Positions 7,870-15,178 of a stretch of DNA of 47,474 nt are shown here, piece after piece. The position numbers and the translations under genes were made by a program. The stretch lies in the NCBI GenBank assembly GCA_016218495.1, contig JACRDU010000084.1, positions 1 to 47,474 on the forward strand. The letters are read 5' to 3'. Within the stretch, counting starts at the first letter, position 1; each line of letters starts with the position of its first letter. Source of the stretch: Elusimicrobiota bacterium. Its GTDB lineage: Bacteria > Elusimicrobiota > Elusimicrobia > UBA1565. The notes beneath the pieces were generated by a model. That model was not told where the DNA came from. It worked only from the letters and a program-made list of their open reading frames with translations, and ran no database searches.

Positions 7870-8477
7870 AACGAAGACTGCTGGTGTCCGTGCTGCTGCT
7901 GGCCGCCTGCGGCCGTCCCGAATCCGGCTCGTCCGGGGCCCCCACCGGCCCGGCCGCCCCGCGCGAGGTCTTCAAGTTCGAGGACGCCTCGGGGAAGCTC
8001 CTCCTCAAGCTGGAGCCCTACGACAACGGCTACAAGACCTCCACGGGCGACGGGGCCTTCGTGGCGAAGCTGCGCGTCAAGGACGACCGCGTGAAGGTCA
8101 AGGACGCCGCTGACAACGAGACGGCCAAGCTCAAGACCAAGCCGGACGGCCTGGAGATTGAGGACGGCTCGGGCAAGCGCCTGTTCAAGATCAAGAAGGA
8201 CGGCCTGGACTTCAAGCTCAAGGACGCCTCGGACGCCACGGTGCTCAAGGCCAAGTCGAAGGAGGAGGGCTACGAGCTGCGCACCGAGGGCGGGCAGACC
8301 GTGGCCAAGGTCAAGGCGCACGAGGGCAAGCTGGTCTTCAAGAAGGAGGACGGAACCCTGCTCTTCCAGCTCAAGGGCATGACCGAGGCGCGCGCCGGGA
8401 TGTGGCTGGCCGCCGAGGGGCTCCCGCTCGAGCTGCGCGCGGCGGTGGTCGTCTACTACCTCGAGGTCTCCCGGTGA
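7866..8477 (+). CDS. Lipoprotein built of short beta repeats
   Basis: A 203-residue predicted lipoprotein: lipobox LAAC with Cys at residue 15, then a Gly/Ser/Pro linker. Residues 35-170 consist of about six degenerate repeats of 20-25 residues of the type D-A-S-G-K-x-L-x-K-x-K followed by an aromatic/Gly turn (for example FEDASGKLLLKL, IEDGSGKRLFKI, LKDASDATVLKA, FKKEDGTLLFQL). Such strands would form an extended beta sheet or solenoid. Very rich in Lys and Asp. GGAGG lies 8 bases upstream, and the ATG overlaps the previous stop as ATGA. Function unknown. Confidence 0.7.
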   Translation: MKRRLLVSVLLLAACGRPESGSSGAPTGPAAPREVFKFEDASGKLLLKLEPYDNGYKTSTGDGAFVAKLRVKDDRVKVKDAADNETAKLKTKPDGLEIEDGSGKRLFKIKKDGLDFKLKDASDATVLKAKSKEEGYELRTEGGQTVAKVKAHEGKLVFKKEDGTLLFQLKGMTEARAGMWLAAEGLPLELRAAVVVYYLEVSR

Positions 8478-8794
8478 ACTGCGAGGAGCGCCGGGGCTTC
8501 CTCTTCGCCCACGACTGCGGCGAGCCCGCTTCGACGGGGTGCTTCCGCTGCAAGAAGGGCATCTGCCACGCCCATCAGCACATGACCGAGGAGGGGCCGC
8601 TCTGCCTGAGCTGCGCCGACCAGGCCAAGGTCGTCGAGCCCGACGATAGGCGGCGCAGCCCCTACATGTACGCCGGGTCTTATTACGACGGCTACGCCTA
8701 CTACGACGCCGACGACTACGGCGTCTTCGAGCGGACCGGCTCCGGCGGCGGCGCCGCGGCCGCGGGACATGAAGGCGACATTCACGGCACCTGA
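8474..8794 (+). CDS. B-box-like zinc-finger protein
   Basis: A 106-residue protein starting at a GTG that overlaps the previous stop (GTGA). The first 50 residues hold a Cys/His cluster (HDCG, GCFRCKKGICHAHQH, CLSC) spaced like a B-box-type zinc finger, often seen next to a membrane or rhomboid domain in bacteria. The rest is a Tyr/Asp-rich stretch (YMYAGSYYDGYAYYDADDYG) and a Gly/Ala tail, probably disordered. Function unknown; operon position suggests it works with the lipoprotein and small membrane protein. Confidence 0.65.
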   Translation: MNCEERRGFLFAHDCGEPASTGCFRCKKGICHAHQHMTEEGPLCLSCADQAKVVEPDDRRRSPYMYAGSYYDGYAYYDADDYGVFERTGSGGGAAAAGHEGDIHGT

Positions 8795-8797
8795 GCG

Positions 8798-9787
8798 GTG
8801 AAGGTCCTCTATTACGGGCTGGGCGGGGGGCACGGCCACGCCGTGCGCGGGCTGGCCATGCTGCGCCGCCTCCGGGACCTCCGTCCCGACGCGTCGGGCC
8901 TCCTGCTGGCGCCCTCGCGCCTCGGTGCTTGGGCTCGGGCCGAAGGCGTGCCCTGCGAGCATCCCCCGGAAGAGCCGGACCGCGCCGCCTTGGGGTCTTG
9001 GGCGGCCGAAGCCGCGGCGCGCTTCTCCCCTGACCTGGTCCTGGTCGACTTCTTCCCGCGCGGCGTCCTCGGCGAGCTGGGCGAGGCCTTCTTCGCCGGC
9101 CGGCGGTCCTGGCTGGTGGCGCGCCGCGCGCGCCCCGACTACTACCTGGCTCCGGAGGTTCGCTCCGCCGTCGAGGCGCGCTACGAGGGAGTGCTCTGGG
9201 CCGAGGCCGGGCCTGCCGGACTCGAAGCCCTGGGCCGGCGCTGTGAGCGGACCGGCCCCGTCCTCATCCGCCGTCCCGACGAATGTCTGAGCCGGGAGGA
9301 GGCCCGTCTGGAAATGGGGGTCCCGGCGACCGAACGGCTCGTCCTCCTGCTCGGCGAGCCGAAGCTGGCCCGCGTGACGGCCAAGGCGCTGGCCCGGCTG
9401 GGCGGCGCGACTCTGAGGGTCGGGGCGCCCTTCCCGGCCATGCGCCTGCTGCGCGCCGCGGACGCCGTGGTCTGCGCCGCGGGCTATCACTCCTACCACG
9501 AGGCCAGGGCTCTGGGCGTCCCCGCCGTCTTCGTCCCGCAGGAAAGGCTCTACGACCAGCAGGAGCGTCGGGCGGAGGGGGGACGGACGGCCCGGTCTCC
9601 CGAGGAACTGGAGGCCGGACTGCGTTCGGCGCTGTCGCAGCCTCCGGCCGAGCCGGAGCCGTTCAAGGACGGGGCGCGGCGGGCTTGGGAGCTCGTGCTC
9701 GGGCTTCGAGGGCCGAATGCAGCGCGTCCAGCTGGGGACGGAACAGGTCGCAGCTGGCGCAGGCCTTCAGCTGGCGTCCCCGCGTGA
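8798..9787 (+). CDS. MurG-like glycosyltransferase (GT28 fold)
   Basis: A 329-residue GT-B protein. The N-terminus has the GGGHGHAVRG loop typical of MurG/MGT-type enzymes. The C-terminal half carries the donor-site pattern AADAVVCAAGYHSYHEARALGVPAVFVP. Acceptor unknown. Start is the GTG 3 bases after the zinc-finger gene. The last 41 residues (Arg/Gly/Pro-rich, no fold) run antisense into the 3' end of the radical SAM gene for 125 bases, so the C-terminal tail is probably a lost-stop extension. Confidence 0.75.
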   Translation: MKVLYYGLGGGHGHAVRGLAMLRRLRDLRPDASGLLLAPSRLGAWARAEGVPCEHPPEEPDRAALGSWAAEAAARFSPDLVLVDFFPRGVLGELGEAFFAGRRSWLVARRARPDYYLAPEVRSAVEARYEGVLWAEAGPAGLEALGRRCERTGPVLIRRPDECLSREEARLEMGVPATERLVLLLGEPKLARVTAKALARLGGATLRVGAPFPAMRLLRAADAVVCAAGYHSYHEARALGVPAVFVPQERLYDQQERRAEGGRTARSPEELEAGLRSALSQPPAEPEPFKDGARRAWELVLGLRGPNAARPAGDGTGRSWRRPSAGVPA

Positions 9788-10775
9788 AGTCGGCCCGCAC
9801 GGCACGGTAGCGCTCCCCCAGGAAGACGTCGGACACCGGCATCGTCCCGACGTTGCCCAAGGGCTCTATCCTGCCGTTGGTCATGCAGCAGAGGTAGACC
9901 GCGCCGTCCCAGGCGACGAACATGTGCAGCCAGGGGGCCAGGCAGGTCCGCGTCTCGAAGTAGCCGCGCGCGTACAGGCCTTTCTTGGAGTGGCGGACCT
10001 CCTCCTCGGTGACGCCGAAGGGGTAGACGCGGTCGAACGGGGCCGTCCAGCCGGCCTTGAGGCGCGCCTCCTCGACCCGCGGGGCCACCTCCCGGTTGTA
10101 CTCGAGGATGTGGCGCTTGGTGAGGCGCAGCGTCCCTTCGCCCTTCTCGTCCACCGGCATCGGCACCAGGTCGATGGCGCCCAGGCGCGCGGCCAGCTCC
10201 ACCATGCGGGGCAGCTCGCGGAAGTTGTCGCGCATGACGACGCTGTTGATGCGGACCTTCACCCGGCGCTTGCCGGTGCCGGCGGCCAGGCGCCGGGCGG
10301 TCCGGACCGCCGACTTGAAGGCGTAGTCGCGCCGGCGCACGGCGTTGTGGACGGCGGCGTCAGGCCCGTCGAGGGAGATGGAGACGGCGTTGACCCCGGC
10401 GCGCAGCAGGCGGCGGACCCTCTCTCCGTCCACCAGGGTCCCGTTGGTGGTCAGGTTGACCTTGAGCCCGATGCCGGAGGCGTGCTCGACGAGGTCGAGG
10501 AAGTCCTTGCGCAGGAAGACCTCCCCGCCCGAGAAATGCACCTTGCGCGCTCCGAGGGCCGAGGCCTCCGAGAGGACGGCCTTCCAGCGCTCCGTGGGCA
10601 GGGCCGTCTCGGTCTTGTTCTCCCAATAGCCGCACATCGCGCAGCGCAGGTTGCACAGCGAGGTGAGCTTTATCTTGAGGTCCCGCAGCAGGGGCGGGTC
10701 GGCCTCCAGGGCGATGCTGCGCGAAAGCGCGTCGAGGAACCCCGGCTTCTTCGCCAGCTCCTCGACGGCGTACAT
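9663..10775 (-). CDS. Radical SAM protein with C-terminal Cys cluster
   Basis: A 370-residue radical SAM enzyme. The CxxxCxxC cluster motif is CNLRCAMC near residue 45, followed by the SAM-binding FSGGEVFLRKD and a TIM-barrel pattern (NLTTNGTLV, VSISLDGPD, INSVVMRDN). The C-terminal third has CLAPW, YLCC and CASCDLF, resembling the extra iron-sulphur site of SPASM/twitch proteins. Such enzymes modify peptides, sugars or other small molecules; the substrate is not evident. Its start overlaps the upstream stop (TGATG), placing it last in the glycan cluster. Start chosen at the coupled ATG although the frame is open upstream. Confidence 0.85.
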   Translation of the reverse strand: MYAVEELAKKPGFLDALSRSIALEADPPLLRDLKIKLTSLCNLRCAMCGYWENKTETALPTERWKAVLSEASALGARKVHFSGGEVFLRKDFLDLVEHASGIGLKVNLTTNGTLVDGERVRRLLRAGVNAVSISLDGPDAAVHNAVRRRDYAFKSAVRTARRLAAGTGKRRVKVRINSVVMRDNFRELPRMVELAARLGAIDLVPMPVDEKGEGTLRLTKRHILEYNREVAPRVEEARLKAGWTAPFDRVYPFGVTEEEVRHSKKGLYARGYFETRTCLAPWLHMFVAWDGAVYLCCMTNGRIEPLGNVGTMPVSDVFLGERYRAVRADFTRGRQLKACASCDLFRPQLDALHSALEARARAPKPAAPRP

Positions 10776-11659
10776 CAGGCGGCCTGGGGGCGGGTCCGCT
10801 GCAGGGCCGCGTAAGTCCACACCAGGCTGCCCAGCAGGTCGTCGGCCGTGACGCGGCCGTCCGCGTTCCCCGTCGTCGACCCGTAGCGGCCGGTCATGGT
10901 CTTGGAGAGGCCGGCGTTCCAATCCGCGACGAGGATGCGGCCGCGCGCGCTCACGCGGGCCGGGCGGTGGGGACCGACTTTCCCGGCCGCAGCGGCGGCG
11001 GCCGCCCCGGCGGCCCCGCCCCAGCGGTCTTTCACGCTCAGGACCAGGCGGACCCGGCTGTGCCGGCTTTCGCGGACCTTGGTGTACTTGCGCTTCGATT
11101 TCTCCTTGCGCGTCACGCGGTCCGTGACCTGCAAGCGGAAGCGGTTCCCGTCGGCGAAGGAGCCGGACAAGGACAGCCAGTCGTGGCGGTAGCGGTAGGT
11201 CTTGATGCTGGAGAACAGCCCGCCTTCCTTCCCGACGACGGTGCCGCCGTCCTTGTAGCCCCGGAAGTCGACATCCACCGAGAGGGGCGCGTCCTTGGGC
11301 ATGTCGGTGCCGGCCACTTCGAGGAAGCGCTTGAGGGCGGCCAGCTTGGCGTCGTCGAGGTCGTGGCTCTTCTCGATGGCGGCCTTGACCCAGGCACCCA
11401 GGAAGCCCAGGGCCGAGGCCCCCGCGATGGCGGCGACGACGGCCCGGGCGCGGCGGTGGCGGTGCTTGGTGGCCCAGCGGCCGGTCAGGGATAGCCCGAG
11501 CCCGACGGCCAGCAGGGCCAGCAGGACGGCGATCTTCCACTGGCGGCTGTAGGACTTCTCGGCCGCCTTGTCTTGGGCGATGGCCGTGCGAAAGCGCAGG
11601 AGGAGGATTCCCTTCGTGCCTTCCAGCGTGTGTCGGCCGACCTTGAGGCGTTCGCTCAT
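10775..11659 (-). CDS. Membrane protein of unknown function
   Basis: A 294-residue protein: about 45 soluble residues, then two transmembrane helices (KIAVLLALLAVGLGLSL and VVAAIAGASALGFLGAWV) separated by a His/Arg-rich loop, then a 200-residue C-terminal domain with alternating strands rich in Arg/Lys (TKVRESRHSRVRLVLSVKDRW), an Ala-rich linker and a final helix. I recognise no family. It overlaps the upstream glycosyltransferase gene by ATGA and the downstream radical SAM gene by TGATG, so all three are likely made together. Confidence 0.6.
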   Translation of the reverse strand: MSERLKVGRHTLEGTKGILLLRFRTAIAQDKAAEKSYSRQWKIAVLLALLAVGLGLSLTGRWATKHRHRRARAVVAAIAGASALGFLGAWVKAAIEKSHDLDDAKLAALKRFLEVAGTDMPKDAPLSVDVDFRGYKDGGTVVGKEGGLFSSIKTYRYRHDWLSLSGSFADGNRFRLQVTDRVTRKEKSKRKYTKVRESRHSRVRLVLSVKDRWGGAAGAAAAAAAGKVGPHRPARVSARGRILVADWNAGLSKTMTGRYGSTTGNADGRVTADDLLGSLVWTYAALQRTRPQAA

Positions 11660-12828
11660 GGGGTTCCTCCGGTGGGGATGGGTTGTGCCAGGCGCGCCAG
11701 CGCGGCGCCCAGACGGTCGTGGAAATGTCCCGGCGTCCACGCGGCCAGGGCCCGTTCCCGGGCGCGAACGCCGAGGGCTTCCCGCTCGGCGGGGTGGGCG
11801 GCCAGCCAGGACAGGCCCTCGGCCAGCGCAGCGGGGCTTCCTGGTTTGGCCAGGTAGGCGGTCTCCATGTGCGTGAGGATCTCGCGCAGGGGGGGCGCCG
11901 AGGTGGCCAGGATGGGGCGGCCGGCGGCCATGTACTCGAGGACCTTCAAGGGGCAGCAACCCTGGCCCGAGTTCCTCTCGTCGGAGGGCAGCGGTGCCGT
12001 GCAGACCTGGGCCGTGCGCAGGACGGCGGCCAGGTCGGGCCGGGCCATGGCGCCGGAGACCTTGAGCAGGGGCCGCACGCGCAGGCGCCTGGCCAGCACC
12101 GAGAGCTCCCGGTGCCAGGCGCCCTTGCGGGGGCCGATGACATGGAGCTCGGCGGGGACGCGCCCCCGCAGGCGGGAGAACGCCTCGAGCAGGACGCCCA
12201 GCCCCTGCCAAGGGGCGAGCGTGCCTACATAGACGACCCGCATGGGGCCAGGTTCGGCCGGGGGCGCCGGGGGGGGAGTGAAGAGGGCCGTATCGACGAA
12301 GTTCGGCACCACGGCGACGCGCTCGGGCCGCGCCCCGCGGGAGAGGAGGTAGCGGTGTCCGGTCAGCGAATGGCTGAGGAGGAGGTCGGCCCCGCCGATG
12401 AGCGTCTGCTCCTCGGTGATGAGCTTGTCGACCAAAGAAGGCCGCTCTTCCAAAGCCGGGTAGTGGGCAGGGAGCTCGACGGAAGGGAAGCCATGCGCTT
12501 CGAAGACGGTGCAAGCCTTGTGCTCGGCCGCCCAGGCCAGGGCCGGAACCCCCTCCCAGTGGCCGCGGAACTGGACCATGTCGGCATCCCGCCCGGCGAG
12601 CCAGCCCCTTGCGGCCTCCCTCCAGGCCAACATGCGCGCGAGATGGTTCCCCTCGGGCAGTGCGACCGTGTCATGCGGCAGGAAATCCCACGCCTTAGAA
12701 GGCCCGGCAGGCGTCAGAGCCCTCACCTCGTGCCCCAGGGCTTGCAGCGCCCGCAGGGTCGCCTCGATGCGCACCGAAGACCCCTTAGCCATCGGCGCCG
12801 GATCGCAAGCCATATAAAGGACCTTCAT
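11656..12828 (-). CDS. Glycosyltransferase (GT4-type)
   Basis: A 390-residue GT-B glycosyltransferase: N-terminal Rossmann pattern (MKVLYMACDPAPMAKGSSVR), a central VVYVGTLAPWQGLGVLLEAF, and the nucleotide-sugar binding region near the C-terminus (CCPLKVLEYMAAGRPILATS). Likely adds a sugar to an envelope glycan. It begins 9 bases after the end of the preceding glycosyltransferase gene, and its stop overlaps the next start. Confidence 0.85.
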   Translation of the reverse strand: MKVLYMACDPAPMAKGSSVRIEATLRALQALGHEVRALTPAGPSKAWDFLPHDTVALPEGNHLARMLAWREAARGWLAGRDADMVQFRGHWEGVPALAWAAEHKACTVFEAHGFPSVELPAHYPALEERPSLVDKLITEEQTLIGGADLLLSHSLTGHRYLLSRGARPERVAVVPNFVDTALFTPPPAPPAEPGPMRVVYVGTLAPWQGLGVLLEAFSRLRGRVPAELHVIGPRKGAWHRELSVLARRLRVRPLLKVSGAMARPDLAAVLRTAQVCTAPLPSDERNSGQGCCPLKVLEYMAAGRPILATSAPPLREILTHMETAYLAKPGSPAALAEGLSWLAAHPAEREALGVRARERALAAWTPGHFHDRLGAALARLAQPIPTGGTP

Positions 12829-12833
12829 AAAAT

Positions 12834-12906
12834 GGTGTCAGACATTCGGAACTTTCGAAAGTTCCAATCCGCCCTCGGTTTCCGAAAGTTTCGAATGTCT
12901 GACACC
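12834..12906. repeat. 73-bp inverted-repeat (MITE/REP-like) element
   Basis: Ends are GGTGTCAGACATTCG (12834-12848) and its reverse complement CGAATGTCTGACACC (12892-12906). The arms continue with one mismatch and a further AACTTTCG match. The left arm contains the perfect 18-bp palindrome GGAACTTTCGAAAGTTCC (12848-12865). A+T content is higher than in the flanking coding DNA. It supplies the stop codon and the last 22 or so codons of the glycosyltransferase gene ending at 12838. No second copy was noticed in the window. Confidence 0.75.
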
Positions 12907-14043
12907 GTTGTAGACGGAGAGGAGGGTGTCGCGTTCGAGGGTGGGGGAGAAGAAGGACTGGACCCGGCGGCGGGAGGCTTCGCCTAGGGCTTTGCGTTCC
13001 GGTTCGGGGAGGGCAAGGACGCGCTGGACGGCCTCGGGGAGGCGGTGCAGGTCGGAGATGGGCAAGACGACGCCGGTGTCGCCGAGCATCTCGGGGATGG
13101 CCCCGGCGGCGGAGGCCACGACGGGGCGGGCGCAGGCCATCGCTTCGAGCAGGGCGTTGGGCATCCCTTCCCAGAGGGAGGGGAATACGAAGAGGTCCAT
13201 CGCCCGGTAATGGGAGACCAGCGCCGGCGTCTCGGCCTTATAGCCGACTTCGACGAGGCGAGGCGAGGCTTGGGGGTGTTGCCCACGCCATCGGGCCAGG
13301 CCGGCTCTTTCTTCGTCCCGCGCCCCGCCGATGAGGAAGACGGTGCCCGATTCGCGACGGGCGAAGTCTTCGGCGAGCGAGCACAGGATGGACAGCCCCT
13401 TCTTGAACCGTCCTTCTCCGGCGAAGCCCACCCAAGGGCGGGGGGATTGCCCCAGCGCGGCCACATCCGCCGGGTCCGGGCTGCCGGGCGAGAATACCAG
13501 GGGGTCGACCCCGTTGGGCGTGAGGTGCAGTCCGCCCAGACGGCCGGTCAAGGCCTTGGCCCGTTCCAGCAGTTCGCTGGAGACCCCGGCGACGGCATCG
13601 GCGTTGGCCAGGGTCCAGCACAGAAGGGGTTGGCGGGCGGCGCGGAACATGTCGCGGTCCACGTCGTTGCCGCGCAAGCTGACCACGGAGGGCAGGCCCA
13701 GGCGCTTGGCGGCCAACACGGCGATGTAGCCGGCGGGAAAGGCGTAGAAGCCGTGGATGAGGTCCGCGCGCGCGTCTTTCGCCAGCGCCAGCGCGGCTTC
13801 GAAGAGGAGCTGGGAGGATTCGTCCTCGCGCGGGGCGGGGCCCAGCCGATGCACACGAGCCTTGCCGGCCGCCTCTCCGCGCGCGGACCCGGGCGGCAAG
13901 GACGGGTCGAGGAGGAGCACGTCGAGGCGCTCGAGGCTCTCACCCAAGGACAGCGCCAGGCGTCCGGCGGCGGCGGCGGCCCCGCCTTGCTGGGGCGGGA
14001 AACGGCCGGCGATGAGGAGGACGCGCATGGGCGGAGTATACAT
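12838..14043 (-). CDS. Glycosyltransferase (GT4-type) with repeat-derived C-terminus
   Basis: A 401-residue GT-B glycosyltransferase. The N-terminus MRVLLIAGRFPPQQGG and the C-terminal donor site (DLFVFPSLWEGMPNALLEAM followed by PVVASAAGAIPEML) are classic for GT4 enzymes. The last 22 or so residues after YNGV (rich in Lys/Ser/Glu) are encoded entirely by the inverted-repeat element, so the native C-terminus has been replaced. The ATG at 14043 overlaps the M23 gene's stop (TGATG); the ATG at 14028 gives the more usual N-terminus and is an alternative. Neither has a clear Shine-Dalgarno site. Confidence 0.83.
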   Translation of the reverse strand: MYTPPMRVLLIAGRFPPQQGGAAAAAGRLALSLGESLERLDVLLLDPSLPPGSARGEAAGKARVHRLGPAPREDESSQLLFEAALALAKDARADLIHGFYAFPAGYIAVLAAKRLGLPSVVSLRGNDVDRDMFRAARQPLLCWTLANADAVAGVSSELLERAKALTGRLGGLHLTPNGVDPLVFSPGSPDPADVAALGQSPRPWVGFAGEGRFKKGLSILCSLAEDFARRESGTVFLIGGARDEERAGLARWRGQHPQASPRLVEVGYKAETPALVSHYRAMDLFVFPSLWEGMPNALLEAMACARPVVASAAGAIPEMLGDTGVVLPISDLHRLPEAVQRVLALPEPERKALGEASRRRVQSFFSPTLERDTLLSVYNGVRHSKLSETEGGLELSKVPNV

Positions 14044-14738
14044 CAGTAGGGCTTGGGCTGGCGGTTCCAAAGGGACCGCCCCCGCGCAGGGCTGCAGGGG
14101 CCCAGCCAAGGGTCGACAGGGTCATAAAACGTCTTGCCCCAGACCTCGAAATGGAGATGGGGCGCCGTTGAACGCCCCGCGCTGCCGACCTCGCCGAGCT
14201 TCTGGCCCTTCTTGACCTTCTCGCCCGGCTTGACCAGGATAGAGCCCTTCTTGAAGTGGTCGTAGCGCGTGGCGAAGACGTCGGGCCGTTCATGCAGGAC
14301 GACGACGACGTTGCCGCCGGCAAAGCACCAGAAGCACTCGCCGCGGCCGTCGCGGCAGAAGGGGCCCAAAGGCGTGCAGACGGTCGTGCCGTCGCGTCGG
14401 CCGGGAGCAAGGGGCCCGCTCGGCTCGCGGCAATCGGGCTCGGCGGGGGCGGGACAGCGGTCGAATTTCCCATCGAAGGACCAGGAGACCACCCCGTCCT
14501 CGGCGGCGTAGACGTCGACGCCATGCTCCATGGCTTCGTTGGAGATGGAAACATCCGTGCCTTCGTGGCCGGCTATCCCGTTCTTGCGGCAGAAGGCGTT
14601 CTCGCCGGTCTTCCCGGGGTCGGGCAGATTCGCCACCCGGCAGTTCAACCCGGGGGTGCAGTCGATGGGCCAGGCCAGGGCGGCCTGGGACGGCTCCGGT
14701 GCGACGGCCAGGAGGAGGATGAGGGCGGCGGAGGGCAT
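14043..14738 (-). CDS. Secreted M23-family metallopeptidase
   Basis: A 231-residue protein with a signal peptide (hydrophobic residues 3-12, cut near AALA). The M23 (LytM) zinc motifs are HEGTDVS (His...Asp) and HLHFEVW, with a Cys-rich insertion between them (CPAP, CREP, CTPLGPFCRDG, CFWCFAGG), probably disulphide-bonded. The family cleaves peptidoglycan cross-bridges, or acts as a non-enzymatic activator when a ligand is missing; here the ligands look complete. The start is the ATG behind a strong promoter; the frame is open upstream but overlaps nothing needed. Confidence 0.82.
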   Translation of the reverse strand: MPSAALILLLAVAPEPSQAALAWPIDCTPGLNCRVANLPDPGKTGENAFCRKNGIAGHEGTDVSISNEAMEHGVDVYAAEDGVVSWSFDGKFDRCPAPAEPDCREPSGPLAPGRRDGTTVCTPLGPFCRDGRGECFWCFAGGNVVVVLHERPDVFATRYDHFKKGSILVKPGEKVKKGQKLGEVGSAGRSTAPHLHFEVWGKTFYDPVDPWLGPCSPARGRSLWNRQPKPY

Positions 14739-14745
14739 CCCGGGA

Positions 14746-14774
14746 ATGATGCCTCCGGAGGGCCCCGAAAGCAA
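14746..14774 (-). promoter_or_regulatory. Sigma-70 type promoter, predicted leaderless
   Basis: Reading the minus strand: TTGCTT (14774-14769), 17-base spacer, CATCAT (14751-14746), 7 bases, ATG at 14738. It separates the glycan cluster from the two-component operon that ends 50 bases upstream of this gene. Confidence 0.5.
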
Positions 14775-14788
14775 GGCCGCGCCCGCCG

Positions 14789-15178
14789 CTAGGCCAGCAG
14801 CCTTGCGACGCTGGAGACCAACTCGGAGGGCTCGAAGGGCTTGCCCAGGAACTCGCTGGTCCCGCGCTGGAACATGGCCTCCCGGTTCTCCCGCGAACAG
14901 TGCCCGGTCAGGACCAGCACGCGCGTCTTGGAAAGCCACGGCTCCGACTGGATGTACTCGCACAGGCCCCGCCCATCGAGGCCGGGCATGTGCAGGTCGA
15001 CGATGACGACGCGGGGCTTCATGTCCATCATCCGCTTGCGCGCCTCCAGGCCGTCCTTGGCCTGGACGACCGACAGCCCGGGGAAGGAGCGCCGCAGGAC
15101 GGCGCAGACGACTCCCCTGAGGTCGGCGTCGTCATCGACCACGACGATGTCCCGGACTTCATCCTGGTGAACATTCAT
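14789..15178 (-). CDS. Single-domain response regulator
   Basis: A 129-residue receiver domain with no output domain. Acidic pocket VVVDDDAD, phosphoacceptor Asp61 in VIVDLHMPG, conserved Thr91 and Lys113 (GKPFEP). A good GGGGAGGG Shine-Dalgarno site precedes the ATG, which lies inside the 3' end of the histidine kinase gene (20-base overlap). It is probably phosphorylated by one of the two kinases upstream and acts through protein contact. Confidence 0.92.
   Translation of the reverse strand: MNVHQDEVRDIVVVDDDADLRGVVCAVLRRSFPGLSVVQAKDGLEARKRMMDMKPRVVIVDLHMPGLDGRGLCEYIQSEPWLSKTRVLVLTGHCSRENREAMFQRGTSEFLGKPFEPSELVSSVARLLA

Noticed and set aside
14739-14963. N-terminal extension of the M23 peptidase into the response regulator gene
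   Set aside because: The extension is antisense-like in composition and hides the signal peptide starting at 14738.
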